Assembly: GCF_000424005.1 (NCBI RefSeq)
Contig: NZ_AUJB01000009.1
Span: forward strand, 62,001 to 126,000
Length of the DNA stretch: 64,000 nucleotides
Source of the DNA: Pseudobutyrivibrio ruminis CF1b
GTDB taxonomy: Bacteria; Bacillota; Clostridia; Lachnospirales; Lachnospiraceae
Reading direction: 5' to 3'
The position numbers were made by a program, and so were the translations under genes. Shown here piece after piece: positions 17,294 to 24,783 of the stretch (position 1 is its first letter; every line of letters begins with the position of its first letter). The notes under the pieces were generated by a model, which was given only the letters and a program-made list of their open reading frames with translations, searched no databases and was not told where the DNA came from.

Positions 17294-17332
17294 CCCTTTC
17301 TAAGGAATGATCTTAGAAAGGGCCTTTTTTTA
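17294..17332. terminator. Bidirectional terminator between convergent genes
   Basis: Stem CCCTTTCTAAG / CTTAGAAAGGG with a short loop, flanked by T-rich tails (CCTTTTTTTAT on the plus strand, ATTAAAA-type context on the other). It serves the SPFH cluster and may also serve the convergent lipoprotein gene, whose stop codon (17330-17332) overlaps the tail. Confidence 0.85.
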
Positions 17333-17803
17333 TTTGCTTATAGAATCGCTTGCGCTATAGTTAGAATCGTATTCGTTTTTATCCCATGTTGAGTAGTAAT
17401 CCATAATTGAATGGTCATCTTCATTAGTCTGGTATGTGTAAGGGCGGCCGTCATCAGTCTTTGCCTGGACACAGAATACACCAGGAGAAACTTCTATAAT
17501 TGCAGAAATTTTATTAGAAAAATCAACCTCAAACTTGCCACTATTTGTCATATGACCATAGTCAATTGTTGAATCAGTGAACTGTACATAGTATGTAGCA
17601 GGGAAGTTATCATTTTCTCCTGAAATAGAATTTGAACCCCAAATTCCTTCAATGGAAGAAGGTTCAGAAGTAGGTTCAGTAGAAGGTTCCTGTGTTGAAG
17701 AAATAGCTGTTTCCGAAGCAGTATTATCCGAGCTTGCTCCACATCCTATAATTGAAGCACCGATAGCCAATGTCAGCATAAATATCATTATTCTTTTTTT
17801 CAT
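17330..17803 (-). CDS. Small lipoprotein, unknown function
   Basis: A 157-residue putative lipoprotein. The N-terminus MKKRIMIFMLTLAIGASIIG is a typical signal peptide with lipobox IIGC (Cys21), followed by a Ser/Thr/Glu/Pro-rich linker (about 24-52) and a small beta-rich domain (about 53-150) that begins IEGIWGSNSISG. That beginning resembles small extracytoplasmic beta-barrel modules of Firmicute lipoproteins, but I do not recognise a family. The mature protein should sit on the outer face of the membrane. It is monocistronic on the minus strand, with AGGAGG-type ribosome site (on the plus strand TTCCTCC at 17811-17817). Confidence 0.75.
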   Translation of the reverse strand: MKKRIMIFMLTLAIGASIIGCGASSDNTASETAISSTQEPSTEPTSEPSSIEGIWGSNSISGENDNFPATYYVQFTDSTIDYGHMTNSGKFEVDFSNKISAIIEVSPGVFCVQAKTDDGRPYTYQTNEDDHSIMDYYSTWDKNEYDSNYSASDSISK

Positions 17804-17912
17804 GTAATTATTCCTCCTAACTGTAATACATGATGTGATACAGTTATAGCATATTTACTATTTTATTGTCAAAATGGCTTTAGATTATTTTAGATTTTAC
17901 TGTGGTTGGTAA

Positions 17913-17969
17913 GTGGTGTGCAAAACTTATTAATAGCTATAGATAAGTATAGTGCAAGAGTAATTGAGA
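17913..17969 (+). repeat. Possible degenerate copy of the 57-nt junction element
   Basis: Aligned without gaps to the five clear copies, this stretch keeps 16 of the 24 columns that are invariant in those five, including GTGCAAA-like left-block bases and TAAGTATAG at exactly the same offset as in the copy at 24784. The right end (TTACAA) is lost. It lies in the intergenic region before the DUF1294 gene. Chance similarity in AT-rich DNA is possible. Confidence 0.25.
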
Positions 17970-18036
17970 AGGTATGAAATATAAGTGAGAAATGGTATAT
18001 TAAATATAGCAATATATTTACGGGAGAATGCGGTAT

Positions 18037-18306
18037 ATGATTATAAATTATCTAGTGATTGTGAATGCCCTTGGCCTGGCAGCAATGGGGCTTGATAAAC
18101 AGAAGGCCATTAGAAATCAGTGGAGAATTCCAGAGAAAACACTTTTCCTAATAAGTGCCATTGGAGGAAGCATTGGAACATTCGTAGGGATGTATCTATT
18201 TCGCCACAAGACAAAGCATTGGTATTTTGTAGTTGGAATGCCAGCCATATTGGTGGCACATGTGGTGATTGGATTTTTTTTATATAGCAGGATGTATATT
18301 GGATAA
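18037..18306 (+). CDS. DUF1294 family membrane protein
   Basis: An 89-residue protein of the DUF1294 family, with the family hallmark MGLDKQKAIRNQWRIPEKTL (residues about 17-36), a glycine-rich hydrophobic segment GGSIGTFVGMYLFRHKTKH and a last hydrophobic stretch (about 64-84). Two to three membrane segments are visible. Function is unknown; a cold-shock/OB-like extension found in some members is absent. Start choice: GGGAG (18022-18026) lies 10 nt before ATG 18037, while the in-frame ATG at 18028 is only 1 nt from it, so 18037 is preferred. It is followed 15 nt later by the GlsB-type gene. Confidence 0.82.
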   Translation: MIINYLVIVNALGLAAMGLDKQKAIRNQWRIPEKTLFLISAIGGSIGTFVGMYLFRHKTKHWYFVVGMPAILVAHVVIGFFLYSRMYIG

Positions 18307-18321
18307 GGAGAATACATAGTT

Positions 18322-18558
18322 ATGATGACAACAATTACAGGATTATTATTCGGAGCACTGGCAGGATTCATTGCCACAACTCTTATGAACGAGAAGTCAG
18401 GATGGATAAAGAATATTGTTTTAGGTGTAGCCGGCGGATTTGTTGGCGGATACGCTTTTAAATTGATTGGAATTTCAGCAAACGGACAGTTTGGAAGCCT
18501 TATAACATCCGTTGCTGGCGCTTGCATTTGTATTTGGGTAGGAAGAAAATTGTTCTAA
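18322..18558 (+). CDS. GlsB/YeaQ/YmgE family stress-response membrane protein
   Basis: A 78-residue hydrophobic protein with three membrane segments and the glycine-rich pattern of the GlsB/YeaQ/YmgE (transglycosylase-associated) family: LLFGALAGFIATTLM, IVLGVAGGFVGGYAF and a final SVAGACICIWVGRKLF. The family is linked to envelope or general stress, without a known biochemical activity. It shares an operon with the DUF1294 gene. Six nucleotides after its stop begins the first clear copy of the 57-nt element. Confidence 0.9.
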   Translation: MMTTITGLLFGALAGFIATTLMNEKSGWIKNIVLGVAGGFVGGYAFKLIGISANGQFGSLITSVAGACICIWVGRKLF

Positions 18559-18564
18559 AGACAA

Positions 18565-18621
18565 GTGTTGTACAACATTAGAATATAAGGCGGAAATACT
18601 GTCGAACAATACTTACAAAAG
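18565..18621 (+). repeat. 57-nt junction element, copy A
   Basis: First of five ungapped 57-nt copies. Left block TGTTGTACAACA (18566-18577), a perfect palindrome; right block TGTCGAAC (18600-18607) and TTACAAAA (18613-18620). It starts 6 nt after the GlsB-type stop codon and ends 12 nt before the RHH start codon. In the frame of copy B it contains a stop codon (TAA), so conservation is not due to coding. Confidence 0.8.
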
Positions 18622-18633
18622 GGGGAGTTTACA

Positions 18634-19131
18634 ATGCCAAGAGTTAATCTATCTATTAATCAGGAGATGTATGACAAGATCAAACATCAGGCAGAGATTC
18701 AGGGGATTTCAGTCAACAACATGATCTACAGTCAGCTGCAGAAGCAGTATGGGGATGACGAGTTTGATTATATTGTTGCACTTGATTGTTTAAAGCAGGA
18801 GGCTTCAGAGAAGAGTGGTTATTTTAGTTTATGGGAGCTTCCAACATTTAAAGAGATTAGCAATATTGATTCAGAACAGGGGAAGAAGGAATCTCCTGAG
18901 CAGATAAGAGCCCGCCTGGGCAAAATGTTCCATGACTCAGTGAAGAATGGTCAGGTATGGGACGTAATGATTCATACTGGAAAGATTGAGGTGCCTCAGC
19001 ACAAGTCTAAAAGACCAGGAAGGGCTGTGATTTACGCTAAAAAGAGTGAGCAGAGGAAACTGTTGTACAACACTCCGGATGACATATTTAATATTGTTGA
19101 ACAACACTTACAAGAGGCTATAAATCAATAA
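18634..19131 (+). CDS. Ribbon-helix-helix-like DNA-binding protein, unknown function
   Basis: A 165-residue protein whose first 45 residues look like a ribbon-helix-helix domain: beta strand RVNLSINQEMYDKIKHQAEI and a second helix GISVNNMIYSQLQKQ. The middle (about 50-110) is polar and not recognised, and the C-terminal part has KRPGRAVIYAKKSEQRKL. RHH proteins bind operators as dimers and are usually autoregulators or antitoxins, but no toxin gene is adjacent. The gene lies between copies A and B of the 57-nt element; copy B is inside its 3' end and supplies residues 143-161. It is the only clear DNA-binding protein in the array, which makes it a candidate to act on these elements (inference). 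The ribosome site GGGGGAG precedes the ATG. Confidence 0.7.
   Translation: MPRVNLSINQEMYDKIKHQAEIQGISVNNMIYSQLQKQYGDDEFDYIVALDCLKQEASEKSGYFSLWELPTFKEISNIDSEQGKKESPEQIRARLGKMFHDSVKNGQVWDVMIHTGKIEVPQHKSKRPGRAVIYAKKSEQRKLLYNTPDDIFNIVEQHLQEAINQ
19060..19116 (+). repeat. 57-nt junction element, copy B (inside the RHH gene)
   Basis: Left block TGTTGTACAACA (19061-19072), right block TGTTGAACAACA (19095-19106) and TTACAA (19108-19113). Unlike the other copies it lies inside a coding sequence, in frame, as exactly 19 codons near the C-terminus of the RHH protein; it ends 15 nt before the end of the stop codon and 19 nt before sfsA. Here the right block is also nearly palindromic, which shows the two halves as direct repeats 34 nt apart. 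Confidence 0.8.
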
Positions 19132-19135
19132 ACTG

Positions 19136-19783
19136 ATGAAGTATTCAAATATAGTAAATGCAAAATTTATATCCCGTCCAAACAGGTTCATAGCACATGT
19201 AGAACTGGATGGAAAAGACGTTACTGTACATGTTAAGAACACAGGTCGATGCAAGGAGCTGTTGCTTCCAGGGCGAACTGTGTATCTGGAAAAGGCTAGT
19301 AATCCAGAACGCAAGACACCGTATGATTTGGTGGCTGTAGATACGCCAATAGGGATAATTAATATCGATTCCCAGGCACCAAATGCAGTAGTGAAGGAAT
19401 GGCTCTTAAAACAGGATTATACGGTGGTACAGCCGGAGTATAAGTACGGTGATTCCAGAATAGATTTCTACATGGAAAAAGGAGAGGATAAATACCTTTT
19501 AGAAGTAAAGGGATGTACTCTCATAAAAGACGGGATAGGCTATTTCCCAGACGCTCCTACAGAAAGAGGAGTGAAGCACCTTAGAGAGCTGGCCAAAGCG
19601 GTAGATAAGGGTTTTAAAACCATGGTAGCTTTTGTAATCCAGGTAGAGGGAGTGACAGAAGTGCGACCTAACGTGGAGACCCATCCGGAATTTGGAATGG
19701 CTTTGCAGGGAGCAAAGGATGCAGGCGTAGAAGTATTGTGCCTGGCTTGCAATGTTTGGGAAGATGGATTGGAGATAATTTGA
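19136..19783 (+). CDS. sfsA: SfsA family protein (sugar fermentation stimulation protein homologue)
   Basis: A 215-residue SfsA-family protein. Characteristic stretches are the N-terminal OB-like part (RFIAHVELDGKDVTVHVKNT, GRCKELLLPG) and the nuclease-like core with SRIDFYMEKGEDKYLLEVKG, where the D...E-x-K pattern resembles PD-(D/E)xK nucleases, then FPDAPTERGVKHLRELAKA. E. coli SfsA was named for effects on maltose metabolism and binds DNA; the molecular function is unsettled. It begins 4 nt after the RHH stop and its stop overlaps the TTG start of the next gene (TTGA), so translation is coupled. Length is normal. Confidence 0.92.
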   Translation: MKYSNIVNAKFISRPNRFIAHVELDGKDVTVHVKNTGRCKELLLPGRTVYLEKASNPERKTPYDLVAVDTPIGIINIDSQAPNAVVKEWLLKQDYTVVQPEYKYGDSRIDFYMEKGEDKYLLEVKGCTLIKDGIGYFPDAPTERGVKHLRELAKAVDKGFKTMVAFVIQVEGVTEVRPNVETHPEFGMALQGAKDAGVEVLCLACNVWEDGLEII

Positions 19784-20886
19784 AAAAAAGAATGGTTTTG
19801 ATTGCCGCATGCATAAGTATTATTGCAGCAGGATGTGGCGTGCAAAATGAACCGGCAGAAAATAAAGAGGTGTATGAAGAAGTAATCGAGACTGCGGCGG
19901 GGCCTGTCGAAGAGGTTACTGGAGAATATGATTTCACTCTTTGTTTTGCCGGAGATATAAACTTTGATGAAAACTGGGTGACAACCCAGTTTTTGAATAC
20001 CTGTGAAAATGGAATCTATGATTGCATCGATTCAAAGATGGTAGAAACCATGCAACAGGCGGACATAATGTGGATAAATAACGAGTTCACATATAGCAAT
20101 GGTGGACAACCTTTAGACGGAAAAGCTTATACTTTCAGAGCTAATCCTGAGAGGGTAGAGAACCTGGAATTGTTAGGTGTGGATATTGTAGGTCTGGCAA
20201 ATAATCACGTTTATGATTACGGAAAAGATGCGTTGCTGGATACCTTTGATACATTGCAGCAGGCAAATATCCCATACGTGGGAGCAGGCCGTGATTTGGC
20301 GGAAGCCAGCGCTCCAGTCTACATGGAAGTAGATGGAAAGACGGTAGCATTTGTAGCAGCAAGCAGAGCCGAGAAATATAAGATGACACCACAGGCCACC
20401 GAAGAAGAGCCTGGAATATTACGTTGCTACGATACAGAGATTTTTGATCAGGAGATAGCAGAGGCAGATGCCAATGCGGATATAGTGGTAGCATTACCAC
20501 ACTGGGGCACAGAATATTCCACTGAGCTTGAACCTGTTCAGTCAGAGACAGCAAGAGAATACATAGATGCTGGAGCAGATGTTGTCATCGGAGCACATAC
20601 ACATTGCCTGCAGGGATTTGAGTTTTATAAAGATGTACCGATTGTATACAGTTTGGGAAATTATTGGTTCAACGAGAAGACCTTAGATACCATGTTGGTA
20701 AACATCCATTGTTTTGGAAACGATGAAGAGGACCACATGGAAGTGATTATCACTCCAGGATTACAGTCTAACCTTAAGACTACATACGTCAGCAATCCAG
20801 AAGACCAGAGGAAATTATATGAGCGATTAGAGGATATTTCCTTTGGAGTAGAGATTAATGATGATGGAAAGGTGATTCAGAAGTAA
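19780..20886 (+). CDS. CapA family lipoprotein (poly-gamma-glutamate synthesis-like metallophosphatase fold)
   Basis: A 368-residue secreted lipoprotein. The TTG start at 19780 overlaps the sfsA stop, has GGAG upstream and directly gives a lipoprotein signal (KKRMVLIAACISIIAAGCG, lipobox AAGC). The remainder is a PGA_cap/CapA domain with metal-ligand-like motifs: FAGDINFDENW, WINNEFTYSN, GLANNHVYDYGKDALLDT, ALPHWGTEY, GAHTHCLQGFEFY and YSLGNYWF. CapA proteins participate in poly-gamma-glutamate capsule export or act as extracytoplasmic phosphatase-like enzymes; no capB/capC genes are nearby, so a capsule role is uncertain. A start at 19738 would lack a signal peptide and overlap sfsA more. 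The stop codon abuts copy C of the 57-nt element. Confidence 0.88.
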   Translation: MKKRMVLIAACISIIAAGCGVQNEPAENKEVYEEVIETAAGPVEEVTGEYDFTLCFAGDINFDENWVTTQFLNTCENGIYDCIDSKMVETMQQADIMWINNEFTYSNGGQPLDGKAYTFRANPERVENLELLGVDIVGLANNHVYDYGKDALLDTFDTLQQANIPYVGAGRDLAEASAPVYMEVDGKTVAFVAASRAEKYKMTPQATEEEPGILRCYDTEIFDQEIAEADANADIVVALPHWGTEYSTELEPVQSETAREYIDAGADVVIGAHTHCLQGFEFYKDVPIVYSLGNYWFNEKTLDTMLVNIHCFGNDEEDHMEVIITPGLQSNLKTTYVSNPEDQRKLYERLEDISFGVEINDDGKVIQK

Positions 20887-20943
20887 CTGTAGTACAACAG
20901 TATAATTACAGGGATAAAAAGTGTAGAACGATATTTACAAAGC
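20887..20943 (+). repeat. 57-nt junction element, copy C
   Basis: Begins immediately after the CapA stop codon (20884-20886). Left block TGTAGTACAACA (20888-20899), right block TGTAGAAC (20922-20929) and TTTACAA (20934-20940). The stop codon TAG occurs in the frame used by copy B. It ends 30 nt before the ATG of the cysteine hydrolase. The T-to-A change in the left block (TGTAG) is mirrored in the right block (TGTAG). Confidence 0.8.
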
Positions 20944-20973
20944 TTGAAAATAAAGGATTTAGGAGAAGATGTA

Positions 20974-21495
20974 ATGAGAAAATTACTTGTAGTTGTAGAT
21001 ATGCAAAAGGATTTCGTAGATGGAGCACTCGGTACTAAGGAAGCAGTAGCTATAGTACCTGCAGTAATCGAAAAGATAAAGTCCTACGATAAGAAGGATA
21101 TCTTTGTGACAAGGGATACACACCAGCCAGACTACATGGAGACACAGGAGGGCCACAACCTTCCGGTGGAACATTGCGTGGAGGGAACAGCAGGCTGGGA
21201 ACTTGATAAAGAGGTTGCAGCAGTTGTAGATGGAGCTACATTTGTTAACAAGCCAACATTTGGATCTGTGAAACTGGCAGAGATGATTAGTGACATCGCA
21301 AGCAAAGAAGATATCGAGATTGAGCTCATAGGTCTTTGCACAGATATCTGTGTTGTATCAAACGCACTTATGTTGAAAGCACACATGCCAGAGGTACACA
21401 TCAGCGTGGATTCAAAATGCTGCGCAGGAGTAACACCAGAGAAGCACGAAGCAGCCCTTGAAACCATGAGATCTTGCCAGATAGACGTGAGATAA
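20974..21495 (+). CDS. Cysteine hydrolase, isochorismatase/nicotinamidase family
   Basis: A 173-residue alpha/beta hydrolase of the isochorismatase-like family. The catalytic Asp is in LLVVVDMQKDFVDG, the metal-ligand-like motif is TRDTHQPDYMET, and the catalytic cysteine is in LIGLCTDICVVSNAL, preceded by the usual cis-peptide region. The length and the THQPDY / CTDICV combination favour a nicotinamidase-type enzyme (nicotinamide to nicotinate) but a different amide substrate cannot be excluded. Start at 20974 chosen for the GGAGAAGA ribosome site; the longer frame from 20944 has none. It is the only gene between elements C and D. Confidence 0.88.
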   Translation: MRKLLVVVDMQKDFVDGALGTKEAVAIVPAVIEKIKSYDKKDIFVTRDTHQPDYMETQEGHNLPVEHCVEGTAGWELDKEVAAVVDGATFVNKPTFGSVKLAEMISDIASKEDIEIELIGLCTDICVVSNALMLKAHMPEVHISVDSKCCAGVTPEKHEAALETMRSCQIDVR

Positions 21496-21510
21496 GTACA
21501 AGAATGCTAA

Positions 21511-21567
21511 GTGTAGTACAACAGTTAGATTAGGTGCGGGGGAAGTGTAGAACGAGAGTTACAAACA
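21511..21567 (+). repeat. 57-nt junction element, copy D
   Basis: Starts 15 nt after the cysteine hydrolase stop. Left block TGTAGTACAACA (21512-21523), right block TGTAGAAC (21546-21553) and GTTACAAA (21559-21566). The centre is unrelated to that of the other copies. It ends 16 nt before the TTG start of the helicase gene. In the copy B frame it has two stop codons. Confidence 0.8.
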
Positions 21568-21583
21568 GTGGGGGATTGCAAAG

Positions 21584-24358
21584 TTGGATAATAAATTTAT
21601 TACCAATTATACAGAAGAAACTTTTTTAGATAGAGTTCGAGATAACTTAAGAAAATGTAGTAAATTTTGTTTTTCTGTTAGTTTTATAAAAAAAGCGGGT
21701 TTAGCATTACTTTCAAAAGATATAGAACTAGCCTTACAAAGAGGTGTTGAGGGTAAAATAATAACATCTACTTATCAAAATTTTACTGACATAGAGTCAC
21801 TTAAAAGTTTCTTACTTTATATGGAAAAATATCCTTCCTTTGAATGTCACTTAGATTTTGAAAGTTTCTATGACAATTCTTATACAACTATTGGATATCA
21901 TACAAAAGGGTATTATTTTGAATTTGATGATAAAGCAGAATTAATTGTTGGAAGTTCAAATATTACAAGATATGCTTTGCTAAAGAATATTGAATGGGAT
22001 TTAATTGTTAAAGATGAAAAAAGCAACTCTGTATTTAAGGAGATGTTGTATGAGTATGAGGATAAATGGAACGGAACATATAAATTAGATAACGAGCTTG
22101 TAAAAAAGTATTTAACAAAAATAAACTATGCCATTGAAAGATGGGATATGGATTATGATTTGGAGGAATCGAAAGTTAATCCAAATTATATGCAAAGAAA
22201 TGCCTTAAAAGAATTAAATAGATACAGAGTGATGGGGCTACATAAAGCACTTATAATAGCTGCTGCTGGTAGTGGAAAAACATTTTTAGCAGCGTTTGAT
22301 GTAAGAAATTTTCAACCTAAAAAGATGCTATATATCGTTCACGAGGGTTCTATCATGGAAAAAGCTCTCGAAACATTTCAAATGGTATTTGGAAATAGTG
22401 TATCTTATGGTATCTATAATGCAGATAATAAGGAGCTGAATGCTGATTTTTTGTTTACAGGAAATCAAATCATGAGCAAAAATCTTAATCTGTTTTCGCG
22501 AAATGAGTTTGACTATATCATTTTAGACGAGTGTCACAGAGCAACAGCTCCAACTTATAGAAAAATAATAGAATATTTTGAACCAGAATTTCTATTAGGT
22601 CTTACAGCAACACCAGAAAGAATGGACAACGAAGATGTTTTTGATCTGTTTGATGCAAATGTACCTTTTGAGTTAAGACTTAAAGATGCCATAATTAACG
22701 AATTAGTTGTTCCATTTCATTACTATGGAATAAGAGACAAATTGATAGATTACGGGTTGCCAAAAGCTAAGGAAAGAAAGCTGATAGCACAACTTTCTTC
22801 AGTTGAGCATTGTGCATTTATACATGAAAAAATAGAGGAACATAGACCAAACGGAAAATTAAAGGCTTTAGTTTTTTGTAAAGATATTAATCATGCACGT
22901 ATGATAGGCGAAGAATTAGAAGAATACTATCATACAGCCTATTTAACTGGAAGAAATAAAGTAGGAGAAAGAATACGAGCTTTTAATGATTTACAAGATG
23001 ACAGTAAAGAACTAGAGGTGCTTTGTACAGTAGATATTCTAAATGAAGGTGTAGATATACCAGGTTGTAATATGGTTTTATTTTTACGCCCAACAGAAAG
23101 TTCTACTGTTTTTATTCAACAACTGGGACGTGGTCTAAGAAAATATGAAAATAAAGAATATGTTACTGTTTTAGATTTCATAGGTAATAGTTATAAAAGA
23201 AGTGTACAAATAGCTTTTGCCTTGGGAAGTATAGGAGAGACATTTGTTTTAGAAAAAAGGTTAATGCACAAACTTGTGGAGGATAATTTTGCAGCTTTAG
23301 GGTTAGAAAAATATGGTGTACAGATTAATATTGATAAAGAGAGCCAAAAAGAAATAATCGAATATATTGATCAAGAAAATTTCAATAGATGGTCATATTT
23401 AGAGCAAGATTATAAGAATTTCAAAAAATATATTAACAGTGAATACCCTCCAAAACATACAGATTATTTATACAATGATTGTGCTCCGAATATACTAAGA
23501 TTTATTAAGACAAAAAAAGAAGGAAAAGTAGTAGGGTGTTATTATAATTTCTTAAAAGAGATAGAAGATGGGTTACCATACTTCACTGAAGAACAGATTG
23601 AATTGTTAAAATATGTATCAAACCTTTTGCCGCTTGTAAGAAAATGTGAATTTTTGATTTTAAAGGAGCTAATAGAAAAAGAGTGTAATAAGGAAGAGAT
23701 ACAAAAAGTATTAATTGAAGAATCCTGTAGAGTTGAAGAAATAGAACATGCTATAAAGTTTATGAAGAATAGAAAAGCAATTTATGAAGCAAATAGTATT
23801 TATTCTATTTCAGTAAAAATGGATGACGAATTTAAAAAGCATTTAAAAGATCTTCTTGAATATGGTCTAAATCAGTATGAAACAGATTATAAAAATAATG
23901 AAAAATTCTTGTTGTGGCATAATTACAGAATGGATCAAGTCCAATTAAAATGTTTAAAGGATCCAGGACATACACAAAAAGGTACATACTTTTATGGTGA
24001 TGAAGCAATTTTATTTGCCTCACTTAAGAAAGATGCAACTGTTGAAGAACGTCTAAATTATAAAGATAAATTTATAGATAGTAATTTATTTCAGTGGGAA
24101 TGTGAGAATAATATTAGTGCAAATGAATTAAAGGCATTGAGGTTGTGTAAATATGTCCACATTTTCGTAAGAAAAGTTTCATCAGAACATGGTTTGACAT
24201 TACCTTTTACTTATGTAGGAGAAGGTAGTTTTTCTAACGAAAGACGACAAGAAAATATAGATAATGATGGTAAAATTAATATAACATATTTATATGACAT
24301 ACCAATGAAAGACTCATTACCAGATTACCTACAGTATGATTTTGGAATAGCAAAATAG
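21584..24358 (+). CDS. PLD-like domain plus DEAD/DEAH (superfamily 2) helicase with DUF3427-type C-terminus
   Basis: A 924-residue protein. The N-terminus (about 1-165) is phospholipase D-like with a single H-x-K motif (YHTKGY, His106/Lys108) and GSSNITRYAL. Superfamily 2 helicase motifs follow: Walker A AAAGSGKT (about 226-233), DECH (about 315-318), TATP (341-344), FCKDINHARM, DILNEGVDIPG and QQLGRGLRK. The C-terminal 350 residues fit DUF3427, ending with the family-like GLTLPFTYVGEGSF. The PLD and helicase combination suggests a nucleic acid-directed enzyme, often seen in accessory or defence regions; a defence role is inference. The gene is visibly more AT-rich than its neighbours and uses CAA for Gln and TTA for Leu where neighbours prefer CAG and CTT, a sign of transfer. 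The TTG start at 21584 has GTGGGGGA 8 nt upstream. A NUDIX gene follows after 12 nt. Confidence 0.9.
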   Translation: MDNKFITNYTEETFLDRVRDNLRKCSKFCFSVSFIKKAGLALLSKDIELALQRGVEGKIITSTYQNFTDIESLKSFLLYMEKYPSFECHLDFESFYDNSYTTIGYHTKGYYFEFDDKAELIVGSSNITRYALLKNIEWDLIVKDEKSNSVFKEMLYEYEDKWNGTYKLDNELVKKYLTKINYAIERWDMDYDLEESKVNPNYMQRNALKELNRYRVMGLHKALIIAAAGSGKTFLAAFDVRNFQPKKMLYIVHEGSIMEKALETFQMVFGNSVSYGIYNADNKELNADFLFTGNQIMSKNLNLFSRNEFDYIILDECHRATAPTYRKIIEYFEPEFLLGLTATPERMDNEDVFDLFDANVPFELRLKDAIINELVVPFHYYGIRDKLIDYGLPKAKERKLIAQLSSVEHCAFIHEKIEEHRPNGKLKALVFCKDINHARMIGEELEEYYHTAYLTGRNKVGERIRAFNDLQDDSKELEVLCTVDILNEGVDIPGCNMVLFLRPTESSTVFIQQLGRGLRKYENKEYVTVLDFIGNSYKRSVQIAFALGSIGETFVLEKRLMHKLVEDNFAALGLEKYGVQINIDKESQKEIIEYIDQENFNRWSYLEQDYKNFKKYINSEYPPKHTDYLYNDCAPNILRFIKTKKEGKVVGCYYNFLKEIEDGLPYFTEEQIELLKYVSNLLPLVRKCEFLILKELIEKECNKEEIQKVLIEESCRVEEIEHAIKFMKNRKAIYEANSIYSISVKMDDEFKKHLKDLLEYGLNQYETDYKNNEKFLLWHNYRMDQVQLKCLKDPGHTQKGTYFYGDEAILFASLKKDATVEERLNYKDKFIDSNLFQWECENNISANELKALRLCKYVHIFVRKVSSEHGLTLPFTYVGEGSFSNERRQENIDNDGKINITYLYDIPMKDSLPDYLQYDFGIAK

Positions 24359-24370
24359 AAAGAAAAATTT

Positions 24371-24775
24371 ATGAAAACAATCCGCGTAGTTGCAGCAGTA
24401 ATTAAAGCAGAGAACAATGAAGGTCAGCCTATGATTTTTGCTACCCAGAGAGGTTACGGAGATTATAAGGATGGCTGGGAATTTCCAGGTGGAAAGATTG
24501 AAGAGGGGGAGACACCTCAGCAGGCTCTTGTTAGAGAAATTCAGGAAGAGCTTGATACAATAATCCAGGTAGGCGATTTAATTGATACCATCGAGTATGA
24601 TTATCCTACATTCCATCTTTCTATGGATTGTTTCTGGAGTCAGATTGTGGAAGGTGATTTGGTTCTTAAGGAGCATGAAGCAGCAAGATGGCTCACTAAG
24701 GAAACCATTGATGAAGTGGATTGGTTACCAGCGGATATCACACTTATAGAGAAGGTTAAAGAAGCAATAGAATAA
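24371..24775 (+). CDS. mutT: NUDIX hydrolase, MutT type ((deoxy)nucleoside triphosphate pyrophosphohydrolase)
   Basis: A 134-residue NUDIX enzyme. The Nudix box is complete: GGKIEEGETPQQAL followed by VREIQEEL (about 41-62), with the upstream FATQRGYGDYKDGWEFPGGK typical of MutT/8-oxo-dGTP diphosphatases. The C-terminal AARWLTKETIDEVDWLPAD is also MutT-like. It should hydrolyse damaged or surplus nucleoside triphosphates. It begins 12 nt after the PLD-helicase; helicases with DUF3427 frequently neighbour or are fused to MutT-like NUDIX domains, so the pair may work together (known association, role here inferred). Its codon use (CAG for Gln) is host-like, unlike the helicase. Confidence 0.93.
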   Translation: MKTIRVVAAVIKAENNEGQPMIFATQRGYGDYKDGWEFPGGKIEEGETPQQALVREIQEELDTIIQVGDLIDTIEYDYPTFHLSMDCFWSQIVEGDLVLKEHEAARWLTKETIDEVDWLPADITLIEKVKEAIE

Positions 24776-24783
24776 ATGTATAA

